The notes under the pieces are model-generated. The model ran no database searches, had not been told where the DNA came from, and saw only the letters and a list, made by a program, of their open reading frames with translations. DNA of 64,000 nt from Sphaerosporella brunnea (taxonomy: Eukaryota; Ascomycota; Pezizomycetes; Pezizales; Pyronemataceae). A program made the position numbers and the translations under genes. The stretch is taken from NCBI GenBank assembly GCA_008704415.1, contig VXIS01000001.1:62001-126000 (forward strand), read 5' to 3'. Positions within the stretch are counted from its first letter, which is position 1. Each line of letters starts with the position of its first letter. Shown in pieces: positions 21,319 to 32,273 of this stretch.

Positions 21319-22815
21319 TTAACCCTCACGGTGCATTCCCGCGTTGGACGGACTCAACCTGCCATGGCCAAACTGCTGTTCCTCCTGCTGCCGAGTCTCG
21401 CCCATATCCACGCTCGCCCTTCCATCCCCCCACGGCGCTCTCTGCGGCAGAGGATCCCTATGCGGCAGCGGATCCGTCCCCTGTCTCACATGCGCCACCA
21501 TCTCGAACTCGCTCTGCGTCCCCATGGCTGAAGAGTCCGTATACGTCGACGCCCTCACCGGTCCTGGGTGCCCAGGGGAACGCTTGCGCGAACCCGTCCG
21601 GCTTTCGCTGTCCAAGCTTTCCGTGCTGCGTCCCTCCTCCATTCGCAGTGCAGCACTATATTCCACCGGCCCCTGATCTGCGACTTCCTGCGTGTCCAGC
21701 GCCCAAGTTCTACGTGGATAGGCACGCCCTTTCTTTTTCGGGTCGGTAAGAGGCGGGAAGTACTGGCGGTATGCTACCCAAGCCATGAATTCGCCAAGCA
21801 CGGCGCCGGAGAGCACGTCGAAGGGGTGATGGCGCGCATCCATGATTCTGGAGACGGAGACCAGCGCAGCGGCGAGAAGAGGGACCAACACGATGAATGC
21901 CTTCCAAACTTCACCACGGTTGTCCATGATGTGCAGCTTTCCGGCGAGGAAGAGAGAGAGGTATCCGAGGCCAGCAAAGGCAGCTATGCGGCGGTCAGCG
22001 CACACTCAGCAAAAATGGAAGAAATGATTACTGGAAGCGTGACCAGAGGGCCAGGACTTGAAGCCATCTTTCAGGATTGCGTGGGTGGTTTGGGTACAAA
22101 TCTCAGAGGTGACGAGACCCCATTCCGGATTGCGAGAGCCCGCCCGGGGAATACATCTGCATACCACTACCGTCAGTGCAGCTCAAATGCGCGCCGCAAT
22201 GCACCCCACATACCGCGCGATAATATCCGGTCTCGGCTTGCCGGTAGAGTTCTTGAGCGCGCCGGTAACACAGATAGCGCCTGCGACGCTTAATCCTAGA
22301 CCCAGGATGCCGCAGTTGATCTCCCACAGGCGATCATTCATCTGCCAGGGCCCGCTCATGATGCGCGAGCGATTGCTCGGGGGCTTGTGGTGCGAAAACA
22401 TGCCATCGACGAGCATGATCCAGAAGATGATGAAGATGAGCGGGAACAGACACGCGATCACGCCGCACCACTTCGCCGAGATACGTTCCGGGTTCGCGTA
22501 CGGGTATTTGAGACTGTCATTGTCGAGCGAGAAGGGTTGGTTGTAGGGCTCGGCTAGGTCTAGCGCTGAGAAGCCGCCGATCAGGATGCTAATGGATGCG
22601 CGTTCTGTCAGCGCTGCTGCTGCTGGCGGAGCAGTTGTAAGGAGGGACATACATTATTATCACGTAGTCAAAGATGTACCTGAATGCGCACGCAAAGAAG
22701 GTTAGCGATCCTCTCGTTCATGGAGCTTCTCTCGCCAAGCCGTGTGTGTGGGGGGGGGGACTTACGACAACACCCATCGCTGTCGCCAGCCTCGGTCTTG
22801 AAGCAAGCCGGCCAT
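21319..22815 (-). CDS. PAP2-family lipid phosphate phosphatase (LPP/DPP1-like), five exons, 413 aa
   Basis: In transcript order the exons are 22815-22766, 22679-22653, 22588-22214, 22156-22032 and 21983-21319; phases match at every join. The N-terminus MAGLLQDRGW leads into a YIFDYVIII membrane helix, PYNQPFSL and SLKYPY, all LPP hallmarks. The three PAP2 motifs are intact: K138-x6-R145-P146, P187-S-G-H190 and S237-R-x5-H244-x3-D248. The conserved RCIPRAGS and LKDGFKSWPSGHAS segments appear only with the splice sites chosen here. About six membrane helices precede a ~150-residue hydrophilic tail. Such enzymes dephosphorylate phosphatidate, diacylglycerol pyrophosphate or related lipids at internal or plasma membranes. 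The C-terminal tail is long, Ser/Arg-rich and likely cytosolic. Intron 1 has a run of nine C after the donor. Confidence 0.93.
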
Positions 22816-25800
22816 AGTTTTTGATTTTGGTATGTCCGGAGTCTGGAAGCCTCCACTCAAAAGGAGGGATCACAAACGGAGGCGGTCGCGAACACGTGCA
22901 GCTCGCGTGAGTTGTGAGGTTGGCGGTCTCTGTCGAGGAGGCCGATAGGCGAGCGCAGGAAACTGTTGTGCTTTTGCTTTGCGGTTGTGCGTTTTTTTTT
23001 TGTCTTTTTTTTTGGTTTGTTTTTTTTTTTTTTCTCTCGGTAACAAGCCAGGCGAAGTGATCGAACGAGGGTCGGGGTCGCGGTTTAAGATGGTGGTGGA
23101 GGGAAGCTGGCGATAGCTGGACAGCAGCGGAACAGACTTTGGGGGAGGCTGAGCTGGTTGAAAGTCTGAGACGGAGGGGCAGGCGGGTGCAGAGAAAAGT
23201 ATCTCTGCACGGCTGGGATGCGGAGATCAGCAGCTGTGTCCCCCGCGGTGGATTTTCCCCGCTAAAAGCACTCTGGGAAAGAATTTGATTTGATGTCTGT
23301 GGGTTCAGTCTGGAACCATGAGACGCGACAGAGCCAGACGAAAGGACGCGCACCCTGACCAAGGAGGATCATGATTGGCACCTGGCGAAAAAATTAAAAA
23401 AAAAAAAAAATTAAAAAAATAAATAAATAAATAAATAAACGCACATGGAATTTCGTGGCCCCAGCGCCTCAACAACAACAACAAGGCAGCAACACAGCAC
23501 GTGCATACACTAGCCACACAGCCACAGCAAACAACAAAAATAAAAAACCGCGCGTCCCGGGCAAACCTGAAACAGCAACGCAACCCGGAAAAGCAAACAA
23601 AATTCAAGCTTTTTCGCCATCCCCGATCCGATCCGGATCGGTTCATGGGGGCATCACCCCACGTGCTGAAATGCTCAGGATAGGAAGAAGCAAGGTAGAT
23701 AAGACCAAGCCCTCCGCCGTTTTGATTCTCCACCGTTTCCCACCCCCCGCCAATCTTCTCCAACCACGTGCACTGCCACGCACACGCAAGCAATCTCTTG
23801 CTGCCGTCGATTCTGCAATGCGTGCACTCGAACAGCAAAGAGCTCTCTCTCTCTCTCAAGAGAAAACAATAGTTGACACTACTTGCGAGTCCCTCCTGTA
23901 CCCAATCGCGACCTGCAAAGCACCCTCCGAATATGTATATTGACATGACAAGGTTGCGGCGCAGTGACTTCGCCACAGGCCCGGCCGCGTGAGCCACAAC
24001 CTTATCTCTCTTCCTTATTGACGAGTAAGAAAGAGAGAGATAAGTATATACGTATTGCATATGTAGCGAGGACGGAGACTTTACTTGTTTCTGTTGTTTT
24101 TTGTTGTTGTTTCGGGTGTTCCCGTGCGTGCGTATGTGCGTACCCGGTGGATGGTATGTGCTGACTCGCACGGGGAGGTTTTGACCATTTGAACTGCCAG
24201 CCTCAAACAGTTGGAGCCCCCCATGATGCCGGTACATGCCAGTCTCACTCGCCGCTCGCCTCAGACTCTGCGTGTACTGGTACACATCGAGAGGACTCCC
24301 CACGGCCCGCTGCACCAGGTGATGGTACATACCGATCTTAGGCACGTCTCTTCTCTATAGCAAACCCAAGTCCCACTCGACATCAACGCAGTTCCTCCCT
24401 CCCCAAGAACATCATCATCGTCATCACCAAAACCCCCTATGCAAACCCTTATCTTTGGGGGCAATCGACAATGCAATAGCTTAGCTAAGCTAGCAGGAGC
24501 GAGTGACTGGAGTGACACACTCCCCGCGCGCCCCTGGATCGTTTAGATGCCGGATGGCATAGCCCAACCGACAAAAACCTCCCCAGCGAAGGTAGCAATT
24601 GAATCTCTATCCCGCAAACCCTCTATCCACCAAGCGACCAGCGAGCTTTTTGACAGTTTAAAAAGGCGAGCTCGAGTCAGGCATAAATCAAACCAGCAAC
24701 ATTGCCGAGTCCAGCCCAGAAAAGATAGATAACTAAGCAGCCTATACAAATCCAACAGCAGATGATGATGACGATGATTCCAAGCCTGAAGCACTTTTTT
24801 CTGCCTCAAAAAGGGAAAGGACCAGCGAAGAAAAAAAAAAAAAGTGGCTCACAAAGAATCACTCGTCTGCTTCGTACAAACAAACAACCCCCGCCTTCTA
24901 TCCAAGCATCCTGAAGCTCCCCCAAAGCCAGGCCTACAATATCCTACTAGCTACAATACTCTACCAGCGGCCATACGCGGCCTATGAGCCATAGAATTGC
25001 GGCGAATACCAACCTCTATGCCTAACCGAAGCACAAACGTATGGAGATCATGGAAGGAGGCCATAGCTTGTTGGATTGGAATTGCGGTGCATTGCTCTTC
25101 TGTATAGCGACATGAAGGGCTGGATCCTGTCCACTCTATCCGCCGGGCTGTGAGCACTGCGGAGGGAGGGAGGGGTGGGTTTATGGGTGCGGAGAGGTCT
25201 CCACCACTATCAACTACCAGTAAATAGGCTTTGTTTACAGAAACCCCCTCTTCTTTGTGTGTAATAGAACGGGCAAGCTACAGACGCGCCGTTCCTAACT
25301 TATTGTGAGGGACGCGCACCTAGGGCCCGCCGCCATTTGGCACGGTAAAGAGCTACGATCCGGGGATAGATATGATTGCCAGGGCTTGGTACCTGCTCTG
25401 CGCTCGTTGCCGGCTTATAGTAGTCCGCCAGAAAAGGGAAGCATCTCATTTTGGCAGTACCATATGGGCGTTCTCGTCAGCGTTGTAACTATCTGAGCCG
25501 CACTTCCAGGGGGGAAGGGTGCAGATAAGATAAACGGGGGCAAGGGTGCTCACTTCGAAGGTATCTACAGCAATAAGGCCGGCTGAAGATCTACAGTGCA
25601 GAAAAAAAAAATCTACATCGGCACTCAAAGCACTGTGGTCCGCGCCATTACCCCATCGTACTCTACAAATCCACGCCCCGCCATTACAGATAAGAAAGAA
25701 GTTTTTTTTTTTTTTTTTTGTTTATGTAGAGTACTTCCTCCGTACTGCAAGCGGTGTGGTTTTCTTTCGTGTGGAGCCAACGTTAACATGCACCCCCCCC

Positions 25801-26540
25801 CCCCCCCAACAAGCTGCTCTCAGCGAAGCAGACTTGGAAGTATATCATCTATCTGGCAGGTAATATTACATTTGCAAATTAGTATGTACTTAGGCAAAGG
25901 CCCTGCTGCTTGTTCGGTTTCGAACCCAGGGGAGTTGATAAAAACCCCCCCGCCCACAAATAAGGAGCGAGCGAGCGCTTGTGGGGTCTTGTATTAGCGC
26001 CCCCCATAAGCGCTGTTGACCGAAACAACAACAACAACAACAACAACAACGTCAACAGCCGCGCGCACGGTGTGAAGGCAAAGATCTTGTCCAGCGGGAA
26101 GTTTTCCCACTTCCAAAAAGAAACGCACATAAAAGTACCCGAAGCGGATGGGATGCGAGGATAAGAGGTTACTTCATTCGTGACTTTGATCCCCCCCAAT
26201 CTCGTACATATGTAACCTTTCCGCAAGTCGAGGGAATAGCAGCAAGCACGCGGGAACGCGGAGGTGTCAATTAAAAGAGACGCAGTAAGCGCGCTGGGGA
26301 AGCTCAATAATTGTTCATATTATGTTGCTGCATGCATTTCTTGCAGCTCTGAGTAAAGAAGAACACGGTGGGTATTGTACTATACAGAATGTTTGCGCTG
26401 CGCAGAGGCGAGGCTGGAGGGCACAGGGGTGTCCGTGAGCCATAGGTTCGTCAACTATCGCCGATCGGCAAACCTCCACCCAAATAAAAAAGACAAACAA
26501 AAGAACAAAAAAAAAACGCCCAAAGACGCCCAAACTGCAG
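22816..26540. other. Long intergenic stretch, low-complexity tracts, no supported gene
   Basis: Holds T-runs near 22990-23035, an A-run plus AAAT microsatellite near 23395-23440, a CT tract near 23848, A-runs near 24829, T-run near 25700, C-run near 25793 and an AAC microsatellite at 26024-26050. Frames on the minus strand between 23300 and 24350 are long but hydrophobic, repetitive and without motif; I do not accept them as genes. The first part is presumably the promoter of the lipid phosphatase. Confidence 0.5.
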
Positions 26541-27163
26541 CTACTTAGCCCGTGTAAGTACCGCTTCCTGGCGATCCACGCCGCCGTTTAAGTCCCGGAA
26601 GGATCCGGCCCAGTTCCAGATGCTGGTTCCACCACGCGGTGGATGGCGCTCCACTTGCAAAATATGACGAGTGGCGCCGAACTGCAATTCCGACCGCAGA
26701 CAGTTAGTAGCCGGTATTGACAAATGGTCTCCAGGAGGAGGGAACTTCGGAGAGGGGGATGGTTGTTCCGCAGCCGCCAAAGCGCTCTCTTCAAGTTCCT
26801 TGCGGAGCAGGCGCTGGGTCTCGAAAGCCAGAGCTGTAGCCGCCAAGTAGGAGCCGTTACACGGGGACCTAAGAAGCAGAGCGAAGGTCTGCTCCACGAG
26901 CGATAGATACGTTCAACGAGTGCTGGATCCGTCTGGACCAGGCCATAGATACTGCTCTTCGCACAAGACTGGCAGGACGGGTTCACGGGTCTCGTGTGGC
27001 AGCGCGTCAGGTTGTGGAAGAGTCGTCGCGCACGGTGATATTGGGGTGAGGGAGCTGTATGAGTAGAAGGGTCAGTAGTATATATGAATAGATTGGCATA
27101 CTTGATGCGGACCTCTTCCAACTCTTCACCATTCTCCACGGTATCAGCTTCAGGATCCATCAT
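26541..27163 (-). pseudogene. Two-exon gene interrupted by one in-frame TGA, unknown product
   Basis: Exon 1 is 27163-27102 (MMDPEADTVENGEELEEVR...), with a GTATGC donor and CAG acceptor; exon 2 is 27054-26541, in frame. The frame is open for the whole 191-codon length except for a TGA at 26915-26913, where CGA or another codon could have stood. Downstream of the stop the sequence looks coding (TFALLLRSPCNGSYLAATAL, then a Pro/Ser-rich stretch). No domain is recognised. It could be a recent pseudogene, two separate exons with an intron I have missed around the stop, or chance. Confidence 0.4.
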
Positions 27164-28876
27164 CGTTAAAGGTAATGATCGCTTGAAGGTGGCATTACGC
27201 TCTGGGACTTGGGGGGGTCGTGTGTCCCACCATCCACATGCCCGAATAGTATCACGTCCACCTGAGCGACACAAGGAAATGCACCAGCGCTCTCAACGTC
27301 ATCAAAAAGCAACCAAGCCCTTCTTCAAATTTCTCAGCGCATCGCTGCGAGTTTCGGTGTCCAACTAGTTAAGCAGCTTTGTGTCAAGCGTAGCCTTTCA
27401 TCGAGATATCGATGGCCAGGACCAGCGCAGAGATAAAGTGGATCTTGCCGAGTAAGCTACGTCTTGACGGAGGCCGAAATGAGGAATCTTGAGCTCATTT
27501 TTCCGCTCACTTGGCACCGCTTTCCGAGAATTTGCAATGTCAATGAAAGTAGAGTCTATGGATGGGAACATAGCGGGTGTCAAAGTTTCGTCCGTTTTTC
27601 AGTCTGGTAGAACTAGGGAGGATCACGGGGTCGCGTCACTGATAGCGACCCACTAGGTTAATCACTCCTGTTCGGGCACAACTGCTGAAATGCGGTCGTG
27701 GACAGACGATTTCAGTGTTCTATGACCGTAGCTGATAGTTCTTCGGACCGGGGGACCTTTCCTTGGCTATCAGACTATAAACATTCTGGCAGTGTTCCAG
27801 GTACCCAGCTGGGGCTTATCAAAAAGCCGGCCGGGCTGGTATACTCGACCACAAACAAGCGGTGGCGAAATCAACTTGAAATTTCTCTGGTGGCAGCATA
27901 AAAAGCCGATCTGGCTTTACTCATCCGAGTTGCACACTGGAATGAGCTTCACTGGGGGCCTCGCAGCAGCAGCCTGCGCTGTTTAGGCTGGCCAACCTAA
28001 CCTGATGGACTATTCAAATTCGTTGCCCGCCTGCATCCACATGCCAGTGCTTCTTCTCACGACATCGATATCACGAAAGCCGCTGTTCGAATCAGGGAGA
28101 GGTAGCTTTTCTGTACTAGTATGTAGGAACATCCGTCTGCATGGTGACATATTTTTGTGCGGAAAATGCACCTCCGAGTCGACATCCGGAACACTGCCAA
28201 AACTGGGGGCCTCCACGTTATAAATAACTGGTGCAGTGAGGCATTCAGACGAATTAACCATGAAAAGCCTTTCAATCGCAAGAACTAACAGCTACGGTCA
28301 TAGAACACTGAAAACACGGCTTATCCGTAAGTCTGAAGCCGTAGGAGCCAATTTTTCGCCCAAAACGGAGCCGACGTCAAAATCGGAATTAGACACAAAT
28401 GAACTCTACCCGTGATGACACAACAGCTTGGCAGGTTTAGTGACATCCTGTTTTAGCACCTCCGTTGCCTTTTTAGTACTCCACAATTTTTACCCTTTTA
28501 CGACCCTCACATCTTCATGCAAGTGGGTGGCGCAGTCGCATCACTTACGATATCTCAGACTCTCAGCCCAGGATCTTCCCTACTTACTGAGGAGGCCAGA
28601 ATGGGATTTCACCATTTATGGACTCACCGCTAATTAAGGATGTAGGAGAAAGGCATGCTGAACCTATCACGGATGTCGGGCCATTATAGGCTTTGATCCC
28701 AAATGAGAAAGATGAGTTGTTGCACCCGGAAAGGGGTGGTTGCTTCTTCAAAAGTATCCACTGATAACACACTCCTCGTGTTCGCATCAACCGTGGTCTT
28801 CAAGTCTAAACTACACGATGCGGGTACCTTGACTTATTGTACGAGTGCCGAAGGCCAACAGCATGCGGGCAAGTGT
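27164..28876. other. Intergenic, with a ~30-bp inverted repeat pair
   Basis: TTCAGTGTTCTATGACCGTA at 27711 is repeated in inverted orientation near 28291-28312 with one mismatch over about 31 bases. A shorter element, GGCAGTGTTCC, is also inverted inside the pair. The pair may be the ends of a degraded element of about 600 bp; no duplicated target is visible. Small frames lack motifs. Confidence 0.45.
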
Positions 28877-30022
28877 TCAAAGCCTTCCTCCCTCTGCATA
28901 TTGCGAAATGTGATCCTGCCACTCTTTCAACTTTCGGACCACCTCCGCCGCACCCAATCTCCCATCTCTGGTCCCAAGATCGTAAGCATCGCTGCCCACA
29001 AACACCACCTCAGGTGGCAGCATCGCCCTCTTTTTCTTCTTTCTTTCCGTGTCTGCGACATCGAATACCAACGAAGATAGGCCGGCGAGAACACGATTTC
29101 CCCAAAGTAAAGACGCCTTTGCTCCGCACAAATCAGGAACATCTGGGCGAGTTAGCCGGGAGAGAATGGCGGTTGCTGGGGGAAGCATACCTTCTGTTCA
29201 TGTGGCTGGAGCGATTTTATAACGCTGTCCTCATCTGTACCGGCAGAGTCGGCTAGGTGTCCCAATCTCTCTAGCTGCGCTCGAATGGCCACCTCAACGG
29301 CGACCCACTGAACGTCGGAACGCCAAAACTCCGAAAGATCGAGATCTACCACCGCCACCAGGTGCGAGTACAGAAAAAAAAAAGCTTCATCCGTTCCTGG
29401 AAAGTGCAATATCGTAATTTGGCAATTCCACCATTCCGGCAATCATCTCACCGGCTTGTTGCGCTGTGATGCACTCGATGGTATTTTGGTCCCTGATGCT
29501 CCTCTTCGCCTCCAGGACGCAGAAGAGGTTCCCATCCACAACAATATATTCGCCATCATGGCCTCACAGTGATAATGGCCGCTGAAGGAGTTGTCCAATT
29601 TGTTCTCGCCGAGTGGCGTCAGATAATTTTCAATGGCTTGCACCACTTGTCGGTCTTTCGTCAAAGTCTTTGCAATCTCGAGCCAGGAGTTGCCATCGCA
29701 GTATTCTGGCTCCGGCGAATGGATGATAGAGAAGTATAACTTAGGGATCGTAAGGCGGGGTAGCAGTCATATCCCTCCAACTCAGAATGGACTCGATGTG
29801 AAAAGTTGCAAGTCTCCACCAGAGAAAGACCTTTCGCGCAAGGCTGCCCCCTTCGATATCTAGAGGATCTGGATAACTCCGGTCCTGGCCTTGGTGGCGC
29901 CTGTTTAGTTCTTCCATAAACAATACATAGTCGGTAGAATCGTCGTCCGCGTGCAGATCCTGGTCATCCTCTAGAGCTGGGTGGGAAACCCGTAGGTAAA
30001 CAACCTCCGACGGGGTTGACAA
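28877..30022 (-). pseudogene. Decayed gene with a PD-(D/E)XK nuclease-like segment
   Basis: Coding-like stretches succeed one another on the minus strand in changing frames. First comes 30022-29760 (hydrophilic N-terminus from MSTPSEVVYLRVSH). Next is 29745-29560 (YFSIIHSPEPEYCDGNSW, then SGHYHCEAMMA). Then 29560-29387 (IVVDGNLFCVLEAKRS, then ECITAQQAGEMIAGMVEL), and finally 29440-29152 (YSHLVAVVDLDLSEFW, then EVAIRAQLERLG). The Asp...Glu-Ala-Lys spacing in VVDGNLFCVLEAK is that of a PD-(D/E)XK catalytic core, and the following QQAGEMIAGM helix fits. At least two frameshifts, one at a T-run, break the gene. The nuclease call rests on one motif and is tentative; the decay is clearer. Confidence 0.45.
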
Positions 30023-30890
30023 CCGCGCTACAGCAAAAATCGGTTGGCAACCGTACGGTCATTTGCTTTTAGTAATACACACGAGGCCTGTTTTTTGCTG
30101 GGGCGAGTTCTGCTAAAGGAGCCACCGGCATTCTGCTACAATTTCTAAGTACACTGCCTCATCCATTCAAAAGAATAGCAGTCGTACCTTCTGTATATAT
30201 GTTTTTTTTGCATAGGGAAGCCGCCAGGAGTGTCTCCTAGGGAAGTGGCTGAGGAGTTCTGCTGGGGAAGCTGTCGAAGGAGAGAAATTGTGCGGGTGAG
30301 CAGAACCATTCACAGGCCGGCACTCGTAGGTGCAGATGAGCTTTATCTTCACTGTTGAGCACTCGGACCGTTTCCACTAGCTTGCAATTTCATGTTTTAA
30401 CTTATTTGGCTACGCGCTATACATTTTGTGTTGCTACTCGTCAGTGGTGTCGTTGTGGCCCGCCCCCGGGCCACGGAATCTCGCGTGGAGGTTGGCAACT
30501 GGCAACCGTTCTTGGCAGTTTCCAGCTCTAAAAATCTGGCTGGAAAACTCACGTAGCCTGCAGCCAATAGAACCCACTCAACGTGACCTGATTTCCAGCC
30601 AGCCGGCCTTTTCAGCCTACCTTGAGTACCACTAGTGTTGCCTTATTTTTTGTTAAAAGCGCCATGAGGCCCGCTCATACTAAAATTGTATTTTTCAAAC
30701 CCTGATAACTCCACACGCCACCAAAGCGAATTTTAGTCCCCAAGGATTGCTCTTTGGATCCTACTCTATCGTTTCCGGGGACTTAATTAAATTCTTTTCT
30801 TCGTTGTGGAGTGTCATAAAGGTCGGCGTGGGTGGGGTTATTGCGGGCGTTGACCCCCTACTAAATGTCCGGCACTCTATATGTTTTCTT
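30023..30890. other. Intergenic, no supported gene
   Basis: Moderately AT-rich DNA with T-runs near 30200 and 30645. Frames near 30170-30350 and 30426-30635 show no motif. Confidence 0.45.
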
Positions 30891-31212
30891 TTAATAGTGG
30901 ATCTTGGCAAATACTAGGACACGATGCGCACTGGGGCCAACTCCTGGGGCACACCCAAGTGCCCGGGCGGCGAAACGAGCTGCTGGCGAGCGGGCAGCCT
31001 CAAGCTCTTTTTCGTGCTAGAAAACATGAGCTATAACATTCTTCATGACAGGAGGAGGTCCAAAGGTACGCGAAGTGCTTCCTCCTGCTGTTTCTGTTTG
31101 GCCTTTGTCTGAGTTAGTAAGTTCAGCTAGAGAGCCTACGAGAGGCGATATGCGGATTGACAATACATACCTTCTCCTCCTTGGTCTTACGTTTGAGGAG
31201 TTTTGAAAACAT
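30891..31212 (-). CDS. Small charged three-exon protein, 68 aa
   Basis: In transcript order the exons are 31212-31171, 31108-31070 and 31016-30891, all joined between codons. The product starts MFSKLLKRKTKEEK, continues through a Lys/Gln/Glu helix (QKQQEEALRHEKELEAAR) and ends with a compact Ala/Gly/Pro segment (FAARALGCAPGVGPSAHR) and VLVFAKIHY. Intron 1 has a GTATGT donor and a CTAACTCAG branch-acceptor; intron 2 has a GTACCT donor and a TAG acceptor but no clear branch site. The charged helix runs smoothly across both junctions, which supports the model. There is no signal peptide. The family is not recognised. It is the first of several very small minus-strand genes ending near 33.1 kb. 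Confidence 0.55.
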
Positions 31213-31469
31213 CTTTTTTAGGTAGTAATTAGCGACGGTGGTTTTTGTCGTGAGGTGGTTGTCTTCAGGGGCTGAGATGCAGGGCGGTATATTTGAGAGA
31301 GGGAGGAGCTCATGGGGTTTCTTTTAATCTTCGTCACTTGGACTAGATTCTCTTCAGTCGGCCTCACTTAAATTTTCGAGGATGTCTCGATGTGGCTGAA
31401 CCCGTAAGCGGCCGATTCAGGCCGCCGAATTTCCCGCCGTCTCCTCGGCGGCCGAAGTCACCTCCTCCC

Positions 31470-31660
31470 TCACTTATTCTCCACAGGCTTTTTCGTCTCC
31501 TCCCCGGTCTTCTCCACGACAGTTAGCTGCATCTTTCTCGCCGGCGCCTTTTTGGCCTCCTTTGCCGTCTTCTTCTGCACTGCGGTCTGCATCTTTCTTA
31601 CCTGGGCGGCAGTACCGCCATCAGCCAAAGCTAACACAGTCTGTCCAGTCTCGATTGAAA
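31470..31660 (-). CDS. Possible exon of a Lys-rich small protein
   Basis: Minus-strand frame open from about 31660 to a TGA at 31472-31470. From the internal ATG at 31592 it reads MQTAVQKKTAKEAKKAPARK and continues with KTGEETKKPVENK. The strong Lys/Ala/Glu bias is gene-like. The true start is unclear: no ATG precedes it in frame, and I could not find a phase-compatible upstream exon. It may start at the internal ATG (~40 aa) or be chance. Confidence 0.3.
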
Positions 31661-32273
31661 ACCATCGTCACAATTTTTCAACCAGGGAGTAATATTGCCA
31701 AAGTACCAGAGACAAGGCCTGAAGTAATGCTTTGTTGGGACTTACCGGGTGAAACCATCGACGGTAAAGGTTCAGATTCCAGCGGAAAGGTCTTGTGAGT
31801 TTAGCTTTGGCTGGGCTAAGATTGGTAATCTGCTGTGTGCGGGACTTAAGGAGAATGTGGCCTCAATTAAGCGTGTCTGCAAGAGTATTGCACAGGGGCA
31901 AGACATTCAGAATGTGTAGTGTTGAGGTTCATAGTGTACGCAATTTCAACACAGCTACTGCATCTTGTACTCTACTGAATAGACCCGAAGGAGACAGCGA
32001 GATGAAAGCGGTACTCCTCCGCGTGGCATTTATGAATTTGACAAGAAAGAAGCACCGTTTTTCACATCGACGCAAGTCATTGTAGATTGCCTGACCTCTA
32101 TTCACATTGATTCCATGACCATTCTCCAAACTCCGAGGATCAGTCTAGCGACAGCATTTCACGGTAAGATTGAGCCACTAAATGGGGTTGGTACACAGAT
32201 CATACGTTAGCATCCATACACCGCAACACGTGTAATAGCTGACTCTCACCTATGGACACTCCTATGATTTTTT

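Noticed and set aside
23305..24345. 346-codon minus-strand frame upstream of the lipid phosphatase
   Set aside because: Low-complexity hydrophobic composition, crosses microsatellites and homopolymers, no domain or splice support.
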